Below are positions 1 to 6,809 of a stretch of DNA of 29,687 nucleotides, piece after piece. Under the pieces are notes generated by a model. The model was not told where the DNA came from, did not search any database, and saw nothing but the letters and a program-made list of their open reading frames with translations. Within the stretch, counting starts at the first letter, position 1. Every line of letters begins with the position of its first letter. Position numbers and translations under genes: made by a program. The DNA is from a virus, in the IMG/VR virus record IMGVR_UViG_3300009071_000040, positions 1 through 29,687 of that record. The stretch is one strand, 5' to 3'.

Positions 1-89
1 ACATTGTCAGGTTATGATAGTGAAATCTCCATTGGAACAATATTGGTAGTATATAACGTAAATAAATAAATTTTAAAAAGAGGAAAATT

Positions 90-434
90 ATGATTTACAC
101 AAATTTTGACCACGTTATATCAAGTATGTTAAACTGGGATGTTGATAATGGTAAGAGTATTTCAGATACAAGTTCGTATATTAAAGATGATATACTAACT
201 ATGGAGTTAGAAGTACCTGGATTATCCAATAAAGATATTGAAGTTAACGTTGAAGATAGGTTATTAACAATTAAAGCTGAGAAAGATTCTCGTAAACTTG
301 AAAAGAAATATAAAATTCACGAGTCGTTTGACTTATCTGCTACAAATGCAATAGCTAAAGATGGATTACTTAATATTACAATTCCTAAATATGAAGATAG
401 GAAAGCAAAAAACATTAAGGTAACAGTTAAATAA
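90..434 (+). CDS. hsp20: Small heat-shock protein (Hsp20 / alpha-crystallin family)
   Basis: This 114-aa protein looks like an ATP-independent holdase chaperone that would bind unfolding proteins in the cytoplasm. The alpha-crystallin domain fills most of it, from about residue 28 to the end. The family signatures VPGLSNKDIEV (42-52), LLTIKAEK (58-65) and the late strand DGLLNITIPK (91-100) are all visible. The N-terminal arm is short (about 27 residues) and there is almost no C-terminal extension, so it is smaller than typical bacterial Hsp20 (about 140-160 aa). The ATG is preceded by a purine-rich AGAGGAAAA ribosome-binding site. Hsp20 genes are known from T4-like marine cyanophages. It is followed after 5 nt by a 67-aa ORF, and a terminator closes this two-gene unit. 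Confidence 0.88.
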   Translation: MIYTNFDHVISSMLNWDVDNGKSISDTSSYIKDDILTMELEVPGLSNKDIEVNVEDRLLTIKAEKDSRKLEKKYKIHESFDLSATNAIAKDGLLNITIPKYEDRKAKNIKVTVK

Positions 435-439
435 GTTAA

Positions 440-643
440 ATGTCAGCGTATTCGTGGTTTAGATATCCCAAATTACAACACAACAACAAGTTATATTTAA
501 TCAAGCGTAAAATACATTCCGACCGGCGTCCGATTGTAGAAACGTGGAAGTCTTATTTGAACTGCGACACTGTACTGAAGGGAAGCGATGGGTTTTTCTA
601 TTTCCTTGAAGAAGTTACGGATGTAGAGTGGCAAGAAATTTAA
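440..643 (+). CDS. Hypothetical protein, 67 aa
   Basis: This small soluble basic protein is not recognised. It is rich in aromatic and charged residues (for example YSWFRYPKL near the N-terminus and GFFYFLEEV near the C-terminus) and has no membrane segment or known motif. It starts 5 nt after the hsp20 stop and ends just before a strong intrinsic terminator, so it is probably cotranscribed with hsp20. Its central part (roughly 500-600) looks visibly richer in G and C than its neighbours, with several CG dinucleotides. That could indicate a different origin. Coding status rests on the intact reading frame and the operon-like position. Confidence 0.6.
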   Translation: MSAYSWFRYPKLQHNNKLYLIKRKIHSDRRPIVETWKSYLNCDTVLKGSDGFFYFLEEVTDVEWQEI

Positions 644-657
644 CAATTATTTAACAT

Positions 658-685
658 AGGGGGCTTGTATAAGTCCCCTTTTTTT
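658..685 (+). terminator. Intrinsic (rho-independent) terminator
   Basis: A hairpin with arms AGGGGGCTT (658-666) and AAGTCCCCT (671-679) gives nine pairs, including one G-T wobble, around a GTAT loop. A run of T to 685 follows directly. It lies 15 nt after the 67-aa ORF and should end the hsp20 transcript. The loop and upper stem also contain the putative -33 element of the next promoter. Confidence 0.88.
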
Positions 686-695
686 GTTATATTAG
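665..695 (+). promoter_or_regulatory. Putative host-type promoter for uvsE
   Basis: TTG at 665-667 is separated by exactly 20 nt from TATATTAG at 688-695, about 30 nt before the uvsE start. The same arrangement with the same 20-nt spacing occurs at 2902-2933 and 21338-21370. It resembles the Bacteroidota -33 TTTG / -7 TAnnTTTG promoter. The -33 element sits inside the preceding terminator hairpin. Confidence 0.6.
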
Positions 696-724
696 TAGTA
701 TAATAATTAATAAATGAAAACTGT

Positions 725-1636
725 ATGGTAAATTTAGGATACGCTTGTATCAATCAAACGTTAGGTAAACAAAAACCAAAGATTACTACAAATCGTAGTA
801 TGATTAAACGAACCTTTCTAAAAGAAGGTATATCAAAGTCATCTGGACTTGCTTTAGAGAACGCTAGAGACCTTATCGAAATAATCAAATGGAATCATAA
901 GAATGGGTTTAATCTGTTCCGTATGAGCTCTAATCTAATACCTTGGGCTAGTGAGTTCAAGTTAACAGATATGCCTGATTATCGTAAGTTCGCTATATTA
1001 CTAAATGGCGCTGGTAGATTAGCTGAAAAGTATGGTCAACGTGTAACATCACATCCTGGCCCATTTAACGTATTGGTATCACCAACTGACCGAGTTGTGG
1101 ATAACACAATCAAAGACTTAACTATACATGGTGAGACATTTGACCTCATGGGATTGTCTCGTACTCCTTACAATAAAATAAATATACATTGTAATGGTGT
1201 GTATGGTGATAAGATATCTGCTATGGATAGGTTCTGTAAGAACTTTGAGAGATTACCTGAATCAGTTCAGACACGTCTTACAGTAGAGAATGATGATAAA
1301 GGTTCTATGTACTCAGTAAAAGATTTAATGTACATACATGAACGTATTGGTATTCCTATTGTATTTGATTATCATCACCACACCTTTAACACTGGTGGTA
1401 TGTCAGAACAAGAAGCATTAGAGTTAGCTATGTCAACGTGGGGTGATATAAAACCTGTTGTACATTATTCTGAATCAAGAACACTTGAAGATGAGACTGC
1501 AAAACCACAAGCTCACTCGGATTACATCTACTCAGAAATAAATACATATGGTCATGATATTGACATTGTAGTAGAAGCTAAGGAAAAAGAGTTGACAGTC
1601 TTAAATTATCTTTCCAATTTTGGTAGACACCAATAG
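725..1636 (+). CDS. uvsE: UV-damage endonuclease (UvsE/UVDE family)
   Basis: This 303-aa protein would nick DNA 5' of UV photoproducts and abasic lesions, starting alternative excision repair. It has the TIM-barrel UVDE signatures in order: LGYAC at the N-terminus, FRMSSNLIPWASE (65-77), SHPGPF (109-114), INIHCNGVYGDK (152-163), LTVENDD (185-191), FDYHHH (214-219), VHYSE (246-250), AHSDYI (263-268) and EAKEKE (284-289). These supply the His/Glu/Asp metal ligands and the Lys expected for a three-metal enzyme. The length matches the bacterial family. It is transcribed from its own putative promoter immediately behind a terminator. T4 instead uses DenV, an unrelated glycosylase, for UV repair. 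Confidence 0.93.
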   Translation: MVNLGYACINQTLGKQKPKITTNRSMIKRTFLKEGISKSSGLALENARDLIEIIKWNHKNGFNLFRMSSNLIPWASEFKLTDMPDYRKFAILLNGAGRLAEKYGQRVTSHPGPFNVLVSPTDRVVDNTIKDLTIHGETFDLMGLSRTPYNKINIHCNGVYGDKISAMDRFCKNFERLPESVQTRLTVENDDKGSMYSVKDLMYIHERIGIPIVFDYHHHTFNTGGMSEQEALELAMSTWGDIKPVVHYSESRTLEDETAKPQAHSDYIYSEINTYGHDIDIVVEAKEKELTVLNYLSNFGRHQ

Positions 1637-1803
1637 GGCATAGTATGGGGAAAGCTTGTTATTATTTATTAATTAATTTAATAATCTATATTTATACTTG
1701 TGATTATCTTAGATAATTACTAAGTTATTAAGCTTAGCAACTTAGGTTGTGTAGATATAAGTACAAAACTAAAAGTTAATAAAATCAATTTTGGTACAAA
1801 AAC
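1637..1803. other. AT-rich intergenic gap with inverted repeats
   Basis: No convincing gene is seen in this 167-nt gap. It holds overlapping inverted repeats built on CTTAG/CTAAG: CTAAGTT (1720-1726) pairs with AACTTAG (1739-1745), and an upstream CTTAG can pair with CTAAG at 1720-1724. It also contains CTATATTTATA (1686-1696), which recurs at 17147-17157 in the only other sizeable gap inside the structural region. It is probably a regulatory region (promoter, operator or weak terminator) ahead of the membrane protein gene. Confidence 0.4.
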
Positions 1804-2892
1804 ATGAAAAAAATATTTAACAGGTCAAATATATTCATATTACTGATGATACTCAGTACACTTGCGTTGGCTGGTTCAGCAGCATACTATTCGGTCTTTG
1901 GGCTTAGCTCTTTATTTGCTGGAGCAAAAACAGAAGTAATAATTATGGCGGCTGCTTTAGAGTTCTCTAAATTAATAATAGCATCATACCTACATAACCA
2001 TTGGAATAAAGCTGGGTGGATGAAGTGGTATCTTACCTTAGCAGTAGGTGTATTAATGATAATCACATCAGCTGGTATCTATGGATTCCTAACTGCTGCT
2101 TATCAAAAAACAGCTGACCAACTTGGTGTTATGGATAAACAGATAAATGTAATTGAACTAAAAAAGAATAGGTTTAATGAACAATTAAATTATTTTATGA
2201 ATGAGAAATCCAGCCTAAGTACATCGATTGGTGATTTAAGGAATGGTATAACTAATAATAAGATACAATATAAAGACACGCTTGGTAATATAATTACGAC
2301 ACAATCATCCTCAACTCGAAGGTTATTAACAAAAGAGTTAGACTTGGCTGTACAATCACGAAATGATATTAGTATAAAGATAGAATCAGTTACAGATTCA
2401 ATTACAAGGCTTGACTTACAAATATTAGATTTAGAATCTAATAATGAGATAGCCGCTGAAATTGGGCCTCTTAGATATATGTCTGAAATAACTGGTAAAG
2501 CTATGAATGTAATTGTAAATTGGTTTACATTACTAATTGTCTTTGTGTTTGACCCATTAGCGATAGCTATGGTAATAGCATTAAATAAGTTATTAGGAAA
2601 CGATAAAAAAAATAAAGAAGCTGAAGATATTGATGATAGTGAGAAGGTTTTAGATATTATAGATGATGGTATGTGGACTGAAGAAGAGATGCAAGATTTT
2701 AACGAGCAGTTTAATGCTGATGAAAAAACGGGCGGAGATAGTGAAAAAGAGGTGGAAAAAGAACAACCTCAAAAAGAAGAAGTAAGGTTTGTTCCTAATG
2801 AAAAAGTTGAAACCTTAGACACTAAAGAACTTTATGGTGAATCCATAAAACGTAACTCAAAACACAACTACGCTGACACTTCTAAAAAATAA
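1804..2892 (+). CDS. Membrane protein with coiled coil (unknown function)
   Basis: This 362-aa protein has an unusual layout. Three hydrophobic helices lie near the N-terminus (about 8-30, 43-63 and 75-98). A long, mostly helical, charged region (about 105-215) follows that could form a coiled coil. A fourth transmembrane helix lies at about 236-262, and a very acidic, Lys/Glu-rich soluble tail runs from 268 to the end. The second helix carries the conspicuous stretch ALEFSKLIIASYLHNHW (51-67). The four-helix count predicts both termini on the same side, with the coiled-coil region exposed on that side as well. I do not recognise a characterised family. It could be an inner-membrane scaffold, a host-membrane modifier or a superinfection-exclusion factor, but nothing in the sequence decides. 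It stands between a long gap and a new promoter, so it may be monocistronic. Confidence 0.75.
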   Translation: MKKIFNRSNIFILLMILSTLALAGSAAYYSVFGLSSLFAGAKTEVIIMAAALEFSKLIIASYLHNHWNKAGWMKWYLTLAVGVLMIITSAGIYGFLTAAYQKTADQLGVMDKQINVIELKKNRFNEQLNYFMNEKSSLSTSIGDLRNGITNNKIQYKDTLGNIITTQSSSTRRLLTKELDLAVQSRNDISIKIESVTDSITRLDLQILDLESNNEIAAEIGPLRYMSEITGKAMNVIVNWFTLLIVFVFDPLAIAMVIALNKLLGNDKKNKEAEDIDDSEKVLDIIDDGMWTEEEMQDFNEQFNADEKTGGDSEKEVEKEQPQKEEVRFVPNEKVETLDTKELYGESIKRNSKHNYADTSKK

Positions 2893-2897
2893 ACAAA

Positions 2898-2924
2898 AAC
2901 ATTTGGTATTCTCATACAAATGTT
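2898..2924. promoter_or_regulatory. Perfect inverted repeat over a promoter (possible operator)
   Basis: AACATTTG (2898-2905) and CAAATGTT (2917-2924) are perfect 8-bp inverted repeats separated by 11 nt. The left arm ends in the TTTG of the putative -33 element, and the right arm stops just before the -7 element. There is no following T-run, so a protein-binding operator is more likely than a terminator. Confidence 0.45.
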
Positions 2925-2933
2925 GTATATTAG
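2902..2933 (+). promoter_or_regulatory. Putative host-type promoter for the ClpP/HD/sigma unit
   Basis: TTTG (2902-2905), a 20-nt spacer, then TATATTAG (2926-2933), 21 nt before the start codon at 2955. Both elements and the spacing match the sites upstream of uvsE and of the primase gene. Confidence 0.62.
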
Positions 2934-2954
2934 TATAACTTTAATAATAGAATT

Positions 2955-3596
2955 ATGGACGAACTATACGGAAATGAATCGAACACCTATTTAGATGATA
3001 GTATATCGGTTTCCTATAATAAAGAAGAGCAAGGAATGACAGACCCAAACAGAAAGTATTTCAGAGAATTCGACTATGGTATTGATACTAAAGATAATGT
3101 AATTATTATTGAAGGTGAAATACAATCAGGAATGACATTCTATGTCGTTGCTAAAACACGATTGTTAATGAAACTTAACGAAGATGTTAAGGTGTTCAAT
3201 ATTCTATTAAATTCTCCAGGAGGAGATGTAATAGAAACTTTGGCTTTAATTGACTTTATGGATACAATGAAAGCACAAGGTATAACTTTTAATATTATAG
3301 TTAGGGGAGCAGCCATGTCTGCAGCTGCATTACTACTTACTTGTGGAACTGGTAATCGAATGATATCAAAACATTCTAAGATTATGGTTCACCAATTATC
3401 AACAGTTGTTGTTGGTAAATTAAATGATGTAAAATCTAATGCTAAATTTAGCGAAGAATTAGAAAGCGATTGTAATGAATTAATGGCTAAATATTCTAAC
3501 GAAGATAAAGCATATTGGGAAAACATATCATCATCAGATTTCTTTATGTCATCTGAACGAGCTAAGGAGTTAGGAATAGTAGACGTAATAATTTAA
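2955..3596 (+). CDS. clpP: ClpP-like serine protease
   Basis: This 213-aa protein belongs to the ClpP/crotonase-fold peptidases. LLNSPGGDV (84-92) matches the ClpP INSPGG motif. Ser122 lies in GAAMSAAALLL, His146 in SKIMVHQ, and Asp195 in DFFMSSERAKELGIVD. Ser-His and His-Asp spacings (24 and 49) are almost those of E. coli ClpP (25 and 49), so the catalytic triad looks complete. The first 30 or so residues are a non-conserved extension, and Met28 is an alternative start. No head genes lie nearby, so I do not call it a prohead protease. It may work with host ClpX/ClpA or process phage proteins. It leads a unit with HD, membrane and sigma genes, driven by the promoter at 2902-2933. Confidence 0.85.
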   Translation: MDELYGNESNTYLDDSISVSYNKEEQGMTDPNRKYFREFDYGIDTKDNVIIIEGEIQSGMTFYVVAKTRLLMKLNEDVKVFNILLNSPGGDVIETLALIDFMDTMKAQGITFNIIVRGAAMSAAALLLTCGTGNRMISKHSKIMVHQLSTVVVGKLNDVKSNAKFSEELESDCNELMAKYSNEDKAYWENISSSDFFMSSERAKELGIVDVII

Positions 3597-3606
3597 ATAA
3601 TATAAA

Positions 3607-4389
3607 ATGACAAATTTCTTTACAGCAGAAGAACTTGTAGAAAACTACCAAAAGTTCAGAAAGTTAATCAACCAAACCTTTACTGGTGAAAGGTTGGAAT
3701 CTCTTAACAAAATGTATGACCATTATGAAGAGAGAATGATTTACACACCAGCATCATCAGTTGAACATTATCATAATGCATTTCCAGGTGGATATGTAGA
3801 CCATGTACTTAGAGTGTGTAGAAACTCACTAAAGGTATACGACCTATGGAAAGACCTTGGAATGATAATGGAAGACATTGACAGAGAGACCTTGTTGTTT
3901 ACAGCACTTCACCATGACTTAGGTAAGTTAGGTACTGCTGACAAAGACTATTATATAAAGAATGATTCTGAGTGGCATGTTAAGAATCAAGGAAAGATAT
4001 ATAAAACAAGTCCTGATATTCATTGGATGAATACCAATGACCGAACTATGTTCAACCTAAATCATTTTGGTGTAAAGTATACCGAAGTGGAAATGATAGG
4101 TATGAGATTAACTGATGGGTTATATGACGAAGGTAATAAACAATATTACATTAAGTACAATAACGATGACAGATTAAAAACCTCATTACCATTCATCATG
4201 CACACTGCAGACCAGATGGCTGCTATTTATGAAAACAAAAGATGGGAAACACAAGGTAGTAAAGTTAAATCAACTCGAAACCCCAATGGTAGACCGTCAG
4301 CTAAAGGTAAGTTAAGCGATACGTTTTCTAAACAAACAAAAACGTCTGTAAATGTATTTGATGCATTTAAAGACATAGTAGAAGATTAA
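3607..4389 (+). CDS. HD-domain phosphohydrolase
   Basis: This 260-aa protein has the metal-binding pattern of HD-superfamily phosphohydrolases: His66 in GGYVDHVLRV, the HD pair His103-Asp104 in ALHHDLGK (100-107), and a distal Asp202 in HTADQMA (199-205). Such enzymes hydrolyse nucleotides, cyclic nucleotides or nucleic-acid phosphoesters; the substrate cannot be read from the sequence. The HD core covers about 50-215. A low-complexity basic linker follows (about 216-245), then a short FDAFKDIVED tail. The start lies 10 nt after the clpP stop. Candidate roles are nucleotide-pool control, as in phage dNTP hydrolases, or removal of a defence second messenger. Both are inference. Confidence 0.82.
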   Translation: MTNFFTAEELVENYQKFRKLINQTFTGERLESLNKMYDHYEERMIYTPASSVEHYHNAFPGGYVDHVLRVCRNSLKVYDLWKDLGMIMEDIDRETLLFTALHHDLGKLGTADKDYYIKNDSEWHVKNQGKIYKTSPDIHWMNTNDRTMFNLNHFGVKYTEVEMIGMRLTDGLYDEGNKQYYIKYNNDDRLKTSLPFIMHTADQMAAIYENKRWETQGSKVKSTRNPNGRPSAKGKLSDTFSKQTKTSVNVFDAFKDIVED

Positions 4390-4390
4390 T

Positions 4391-4681
4391 ATGATAACAA
4401 CAATTATTATACTCAATACAATTGTATCATTAGTATTCATTTTTACAACATGGAATTTACTCCGTAAGAACGAAGCTACTGAGGATGTTGTTGAAGAGCA
4501 GGAAAACACAATATCGACAATCGCTCAAAAGATTGATAAGTCGATGGAAAAGTTAAAAGACTTAGATACCAAAGGAGCATTTGAAGCTGACGATGAGACT
4601 GGGACTATATTTAAGCAGATGTATGAAATAATAGAAGACTTAGAAAAATATTATGGCCAAGAAGCGAAGGAAACGAAGTAA
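4391..4681 (+). CDS. Small membrane-anchored protein (hypothetical, 96 aa)
   Basis: It has one N-terminal hydrophobic helix (about 2-21, rich in Ile and Val) and then a charged, probably helical tail with acidic clusters (EATEDVVEEQE, 28-38), consistent with a short coiled coil. No lipobox or known motif is visible. It starts 2 nt after the HD gene and its last 29 nt overlap the sigma gene, so the three are translationally linked. The layout of one anchor plus a coil resembles small phage membrane proteins and spanin-like subunits, but there is no lysis gene nearby and I do not assign it to lysis. Confidence 0.65.
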   Translation: MITTIIILNTIVSLVFIFTTWNLLRKNEATEDVVEEQENTISTIAQKIDKSMEKLKDLDTKGAFEADDETGTIFKQMYEIIEDLEKYYGQEAKETK

Positions 4682-5384
4682 GAGGTATTTTACAAAAATC
4701 ACAGAAATAGCTATAAACGCATATAATGGTTCTGATGATATGAAGTTAAAGAATAAAATCTACAATAGATTTATTCACTACCCATTCGATAAGTTGTCTG
4801 AAAATGTAATACATACTTACAAAACGTATTACTTCGATGTTCCTTACGATGACGTAAAGGCAAACGTAGTAGCTTTTCTAAATCAAAAGATAACTAAATT
4901 CAATGGAGAAAATGGTAGAGCATTTTCCTACTTTACAGTTGTAGCTAGAAACTACCTCTTCAATGAAAACAATCAGAACTACCAACGTATGAAGCAAAAA
5001 GATAAGGTAGAAGCGATTGATACTTCAAGAAATATAACGAATGAAGTATTTGATAAAGAAATGAGAGAATCGGTATCTGACTTTTTTGATTTCTATGTAA
5101 GATATATAGATGCTAATCTATTTAAATTGTTTACAAAAGAACGAGACCAAAAAATTGCTGACTCTATTAATGAGTTATTTAGAACACGACACGACCTTTA
5201 TTCGTACAACAAAAAGGCACTCTACATACTTATTAGAGAAAGAACCGGCGTACAAACACAATATATAACAAAAGTAATTGGAAAATTAAAATACTTATAT
5301 AAAGAATTATATATCGATTATTTAAATGGTGGTTTACAAAATCTAAACCATAGAATTGAGGAATTCAATGACCAAAGACGATGA
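4653..5384 (+). CDS. Late-transcription sigma factor (gp55-like)
   Basis: This 243-aa protein would direct host RNA polymerase to phage late promoters. A sigma region 2-like segment lies at about 67-106: ITKFNGENGRAFSYFTVVAR (80-99) matches the conserved kFd-ekGkaFsyFt pattern of region 2.2-2.3. A predicted helix-turn-helix at about 187-216 (ALYILIRERTGVQTQYITKV and onwards) sits where region 4 would be. The N-terminus is strongly basic (MAKKRRKRSKR). T4 gp55 ends in an acidic-hydrophobic clamp-binding peptide; this protein ends in NDQRR and has no such peptide, so it may not need the sliding clamp. It overlaps the upstream gene by 29 nt and the downstream gene by 17 nt. I am confident of the sigma fold and less so of strict gp55 orthology. 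Confidence 0.75.
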   Translation: MAKKRRKRSKRYFTKITEIAINAYNGSDDMKLKNKIYNRFIHYPFDKLSENVIHTYKTYYFDVPYDDVKANVVAFLNQKITKFNGENGRAFSYFTVVARNYLFNENNQNYQRMKQKDKVEAIDTSRNITNEVFDKEMRESVSDFFDFYVRYIDANLFKLFTKERDQKIADSINELFRTRHDLYSYNKKALYILIRERTGVQTQYITKVIGKLKYLYKELYIDYLNGGLQNLNHRIEEFNDQRR

Positions 5385-5730
5385 AATATTTAAAGGAAAG
5401 TCTTTTGCTGACTTGATGGGGGATATATACTCCAATCAAAAAAAGAAAGATAGACAAATTAAACTACTGATTGCACAACTTGAACCAATGGTCAAGAATC
5501 TAAATGATGCATCAGTAGTTGTTCCATTAATAAAGGAATATCTTGACATATCAGTTAGGAATGATGACGCATTAGTAAAACTAGCGGCTATTGTTCAAAG
5601 AATGATGAAAGACAATAACTCATCAGACGATGGTGGGTTTATGTTATCAGAAGACGAAAAGCGCCAACTAATGGACGCTATCGATGAAGTAGAAAAAGAT
5701 TTACCTAAAGAAGAAAGTGGAGACGAGTAA
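5368..5730 (+). CDS. Hypothetical protein following the sigma gene
   Basis: This is a 120-aa acidic, mostly helical protein. I place the start at the ATG at 5368 because GAGGA lies at the right distance upstream; an in-frame TTG at 5356 would add only four residues. It opens MTKDDEIFKGKSFADLMGDI, has a Lys-rich helix (about 25-35) and ends in an acidic tail (DEVEKDLPKEESGDE). The 17-nt overlap with the sigma gene and the 1-nt TAATG overlap with the gp5-like gene imply tight coupling. Its size and place beside the sigma factor recall T4 gp33, the late co-activator (112 aa), but no sequence motif supports that. Function unknown. Confidence 0.68.
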   Translation: MTKDDEIFKGKSFADLMGDIYSNQKKKDRQIKLLIAQLEPMVKNLNDASVVVPLIKEYLDISVRNDDALVKLAAIVQRMMKDNNSSDDGGFMLSEDEKRQLMDAIDEVEKDLPKEESGDE

Positions 5731-6785
5731 TGGTAGGTACTGTTAAACAAGTTAAACTTAATGACTCCGAATCTGATTTTCTACACTCCATAATAGTAGA
5801 AATCAATAATGGTGGAAACGCTTTTAGTGAAGTTGTAGCATGGCCAATGGACACGAATATTCAACGTGTTCCTGTTATAGGTGAAATGATTCATATTCTA
5901 AAACATCCCGGACCAGACGCTAGTTCATTATCAAGAACTTCAAGATACTACTATACAACTTCGGTATCTTTACAACGAAACATAAATCACAACGTACTTC
6001 CTAAATCTTCACTTGGGTTATCATCTGGTACAGACGGTGGTAGTTACGAAGCAGCTGCAGCAGGGAATCCATCGGGTGGTGGTTCTTCTGATTTTGCTTT
6101 TGATTTTGGATTTGAAGAAGTAGCTGACCTATCACAACTTCAACCATTTAGTGGTGATGTTTTACTTGAAGGTAGATTCGGTCAATCGATAAGATTAGGA
6201 TATACACCATCAGGAGCACAAACATCTAAAGAACCTACTTGGTCAGGCCCACCAGCAAACCCAATCACAATTTTAAGAAATACTCAAAAAGCAGATGGTT
6301 GGAACACATTCACAATCGAAGATGTAAATGATGACGACACGTCAATATACCTTACATCGGGACATAAAATATCCCTTGACTCAGCACATGATGTAGCTGG
6401 AGCTAGGGGGATTATACCAACAGCAGTCTACACTGGTAATCAGATTGTAGCTAATAGTGATAGGATTGTACTTAATGCTAAAACAGATAGTGTAGCTATC
6501 ATTGGTAGTGGTGATGTAAATATATCAACTCCAACATGGAAAGCTGCTATGGATAATATGTTTACTCAAATCGAAGAAATCAAAAATGAGTTAAATGAGT
6601 TAACAAGTGCTGTGAGTAGTTTTGCGCAAGCTGGAGCAATTGGAAACATTTCTACAACTCCAAACACTATTGTAGGGGTAAATGCCCCACTTGCTGGCGC
6701 AGGTGCTACACTCAAAGGACAAACAGCCGCAATAACAGCTCGTATTGCAAAAATAACGACTGAATTGGGCTTAATGAAACAATAA
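5730..6785 (+). CDS. 5: Baseplate hub/spike protein (gp5-like, no lysozyme domain)
   Basis: This 351-aa protein resembles the membrane-piercing spike at the tip of the contractile tail. An N-terminal OB-fold-like region (about 1-95) has the beta-rich pattern seen in gp5/gpV, including RVPVIGEMIHIL (46-57) and RYYYTTSVSLQRNINHN (72-88). A Gly/Ser-rich linker follows, then a second beta region opening LLEGRFGQSIRLGYTP. Short strands resembling a beta-helix come next (TSIYLTSGHKISL, NQIVANSDRIVLNAK). The C-terminus is helical and Ala/Ile-rich. No T4-type lysozyme domain is present, and the protein is shorter than T4 gp5 (575 aa). It begins the baseplate operon gp5-gp25-gp6-gp7, the same order as P2 V-W-J-I. 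Confidence 0.8.
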   Translation: MVGTVKQVKLNDSESDFLHSIIVEINNGGNAFSEVVAWPMDTNIQRVPVIGEMIHILKHPGPDASSLSRTSRYYYTTSVSLQRNINHNVLPKSSLGLSSGTDGGSYEAAAAGNPSGGGSSDFAFDFGFEEVADLSQLQPFSGDVLLEGRFGQSIRLGYTPSGAQTSKEPTWSGPPANPITILRNTQKADGWNTFTIEDVNDDDTSIYLTSGHKISLDSAHDVAGARGIIPTAVYTGNQIVANSDRIVLNAKTDSVAIIGSGDVNISTPTWKAAMDNMFTQIEEIKNELNELTSAVSSFAQAGAIGNISTTPNTIVGVNAPLAGAGATLKGQTAAITARIAKITTELGLMKQ

Positions 6786-6809
6786 AAATAATTTAAACTA
6801 TTTATTACT

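Noticed and set aside
39-46. AATATTGG upstream of hsp20 as another TATATTAG-type promoter
   Set aside because: The -7-like element is imperfect and no TTG occurs 19-21 nt upstream. The true promoter of this unit may lie before the window.
1645-1716. 23-codon hydrophobic ORF in the 1637-1803 gap
   Set aside because: It starts 9 nt after uvsE, but has no good ribosome-binding site, and its composition is what random AT-rich DNA gives.
5730-6785. Lysozyme domain in the gp5-like protein
   Set aside because: No T4-lysozyme-type catalytic motif is present between the OB-like and C-terminal parts. The linker is Gly/Ser-rich instead.
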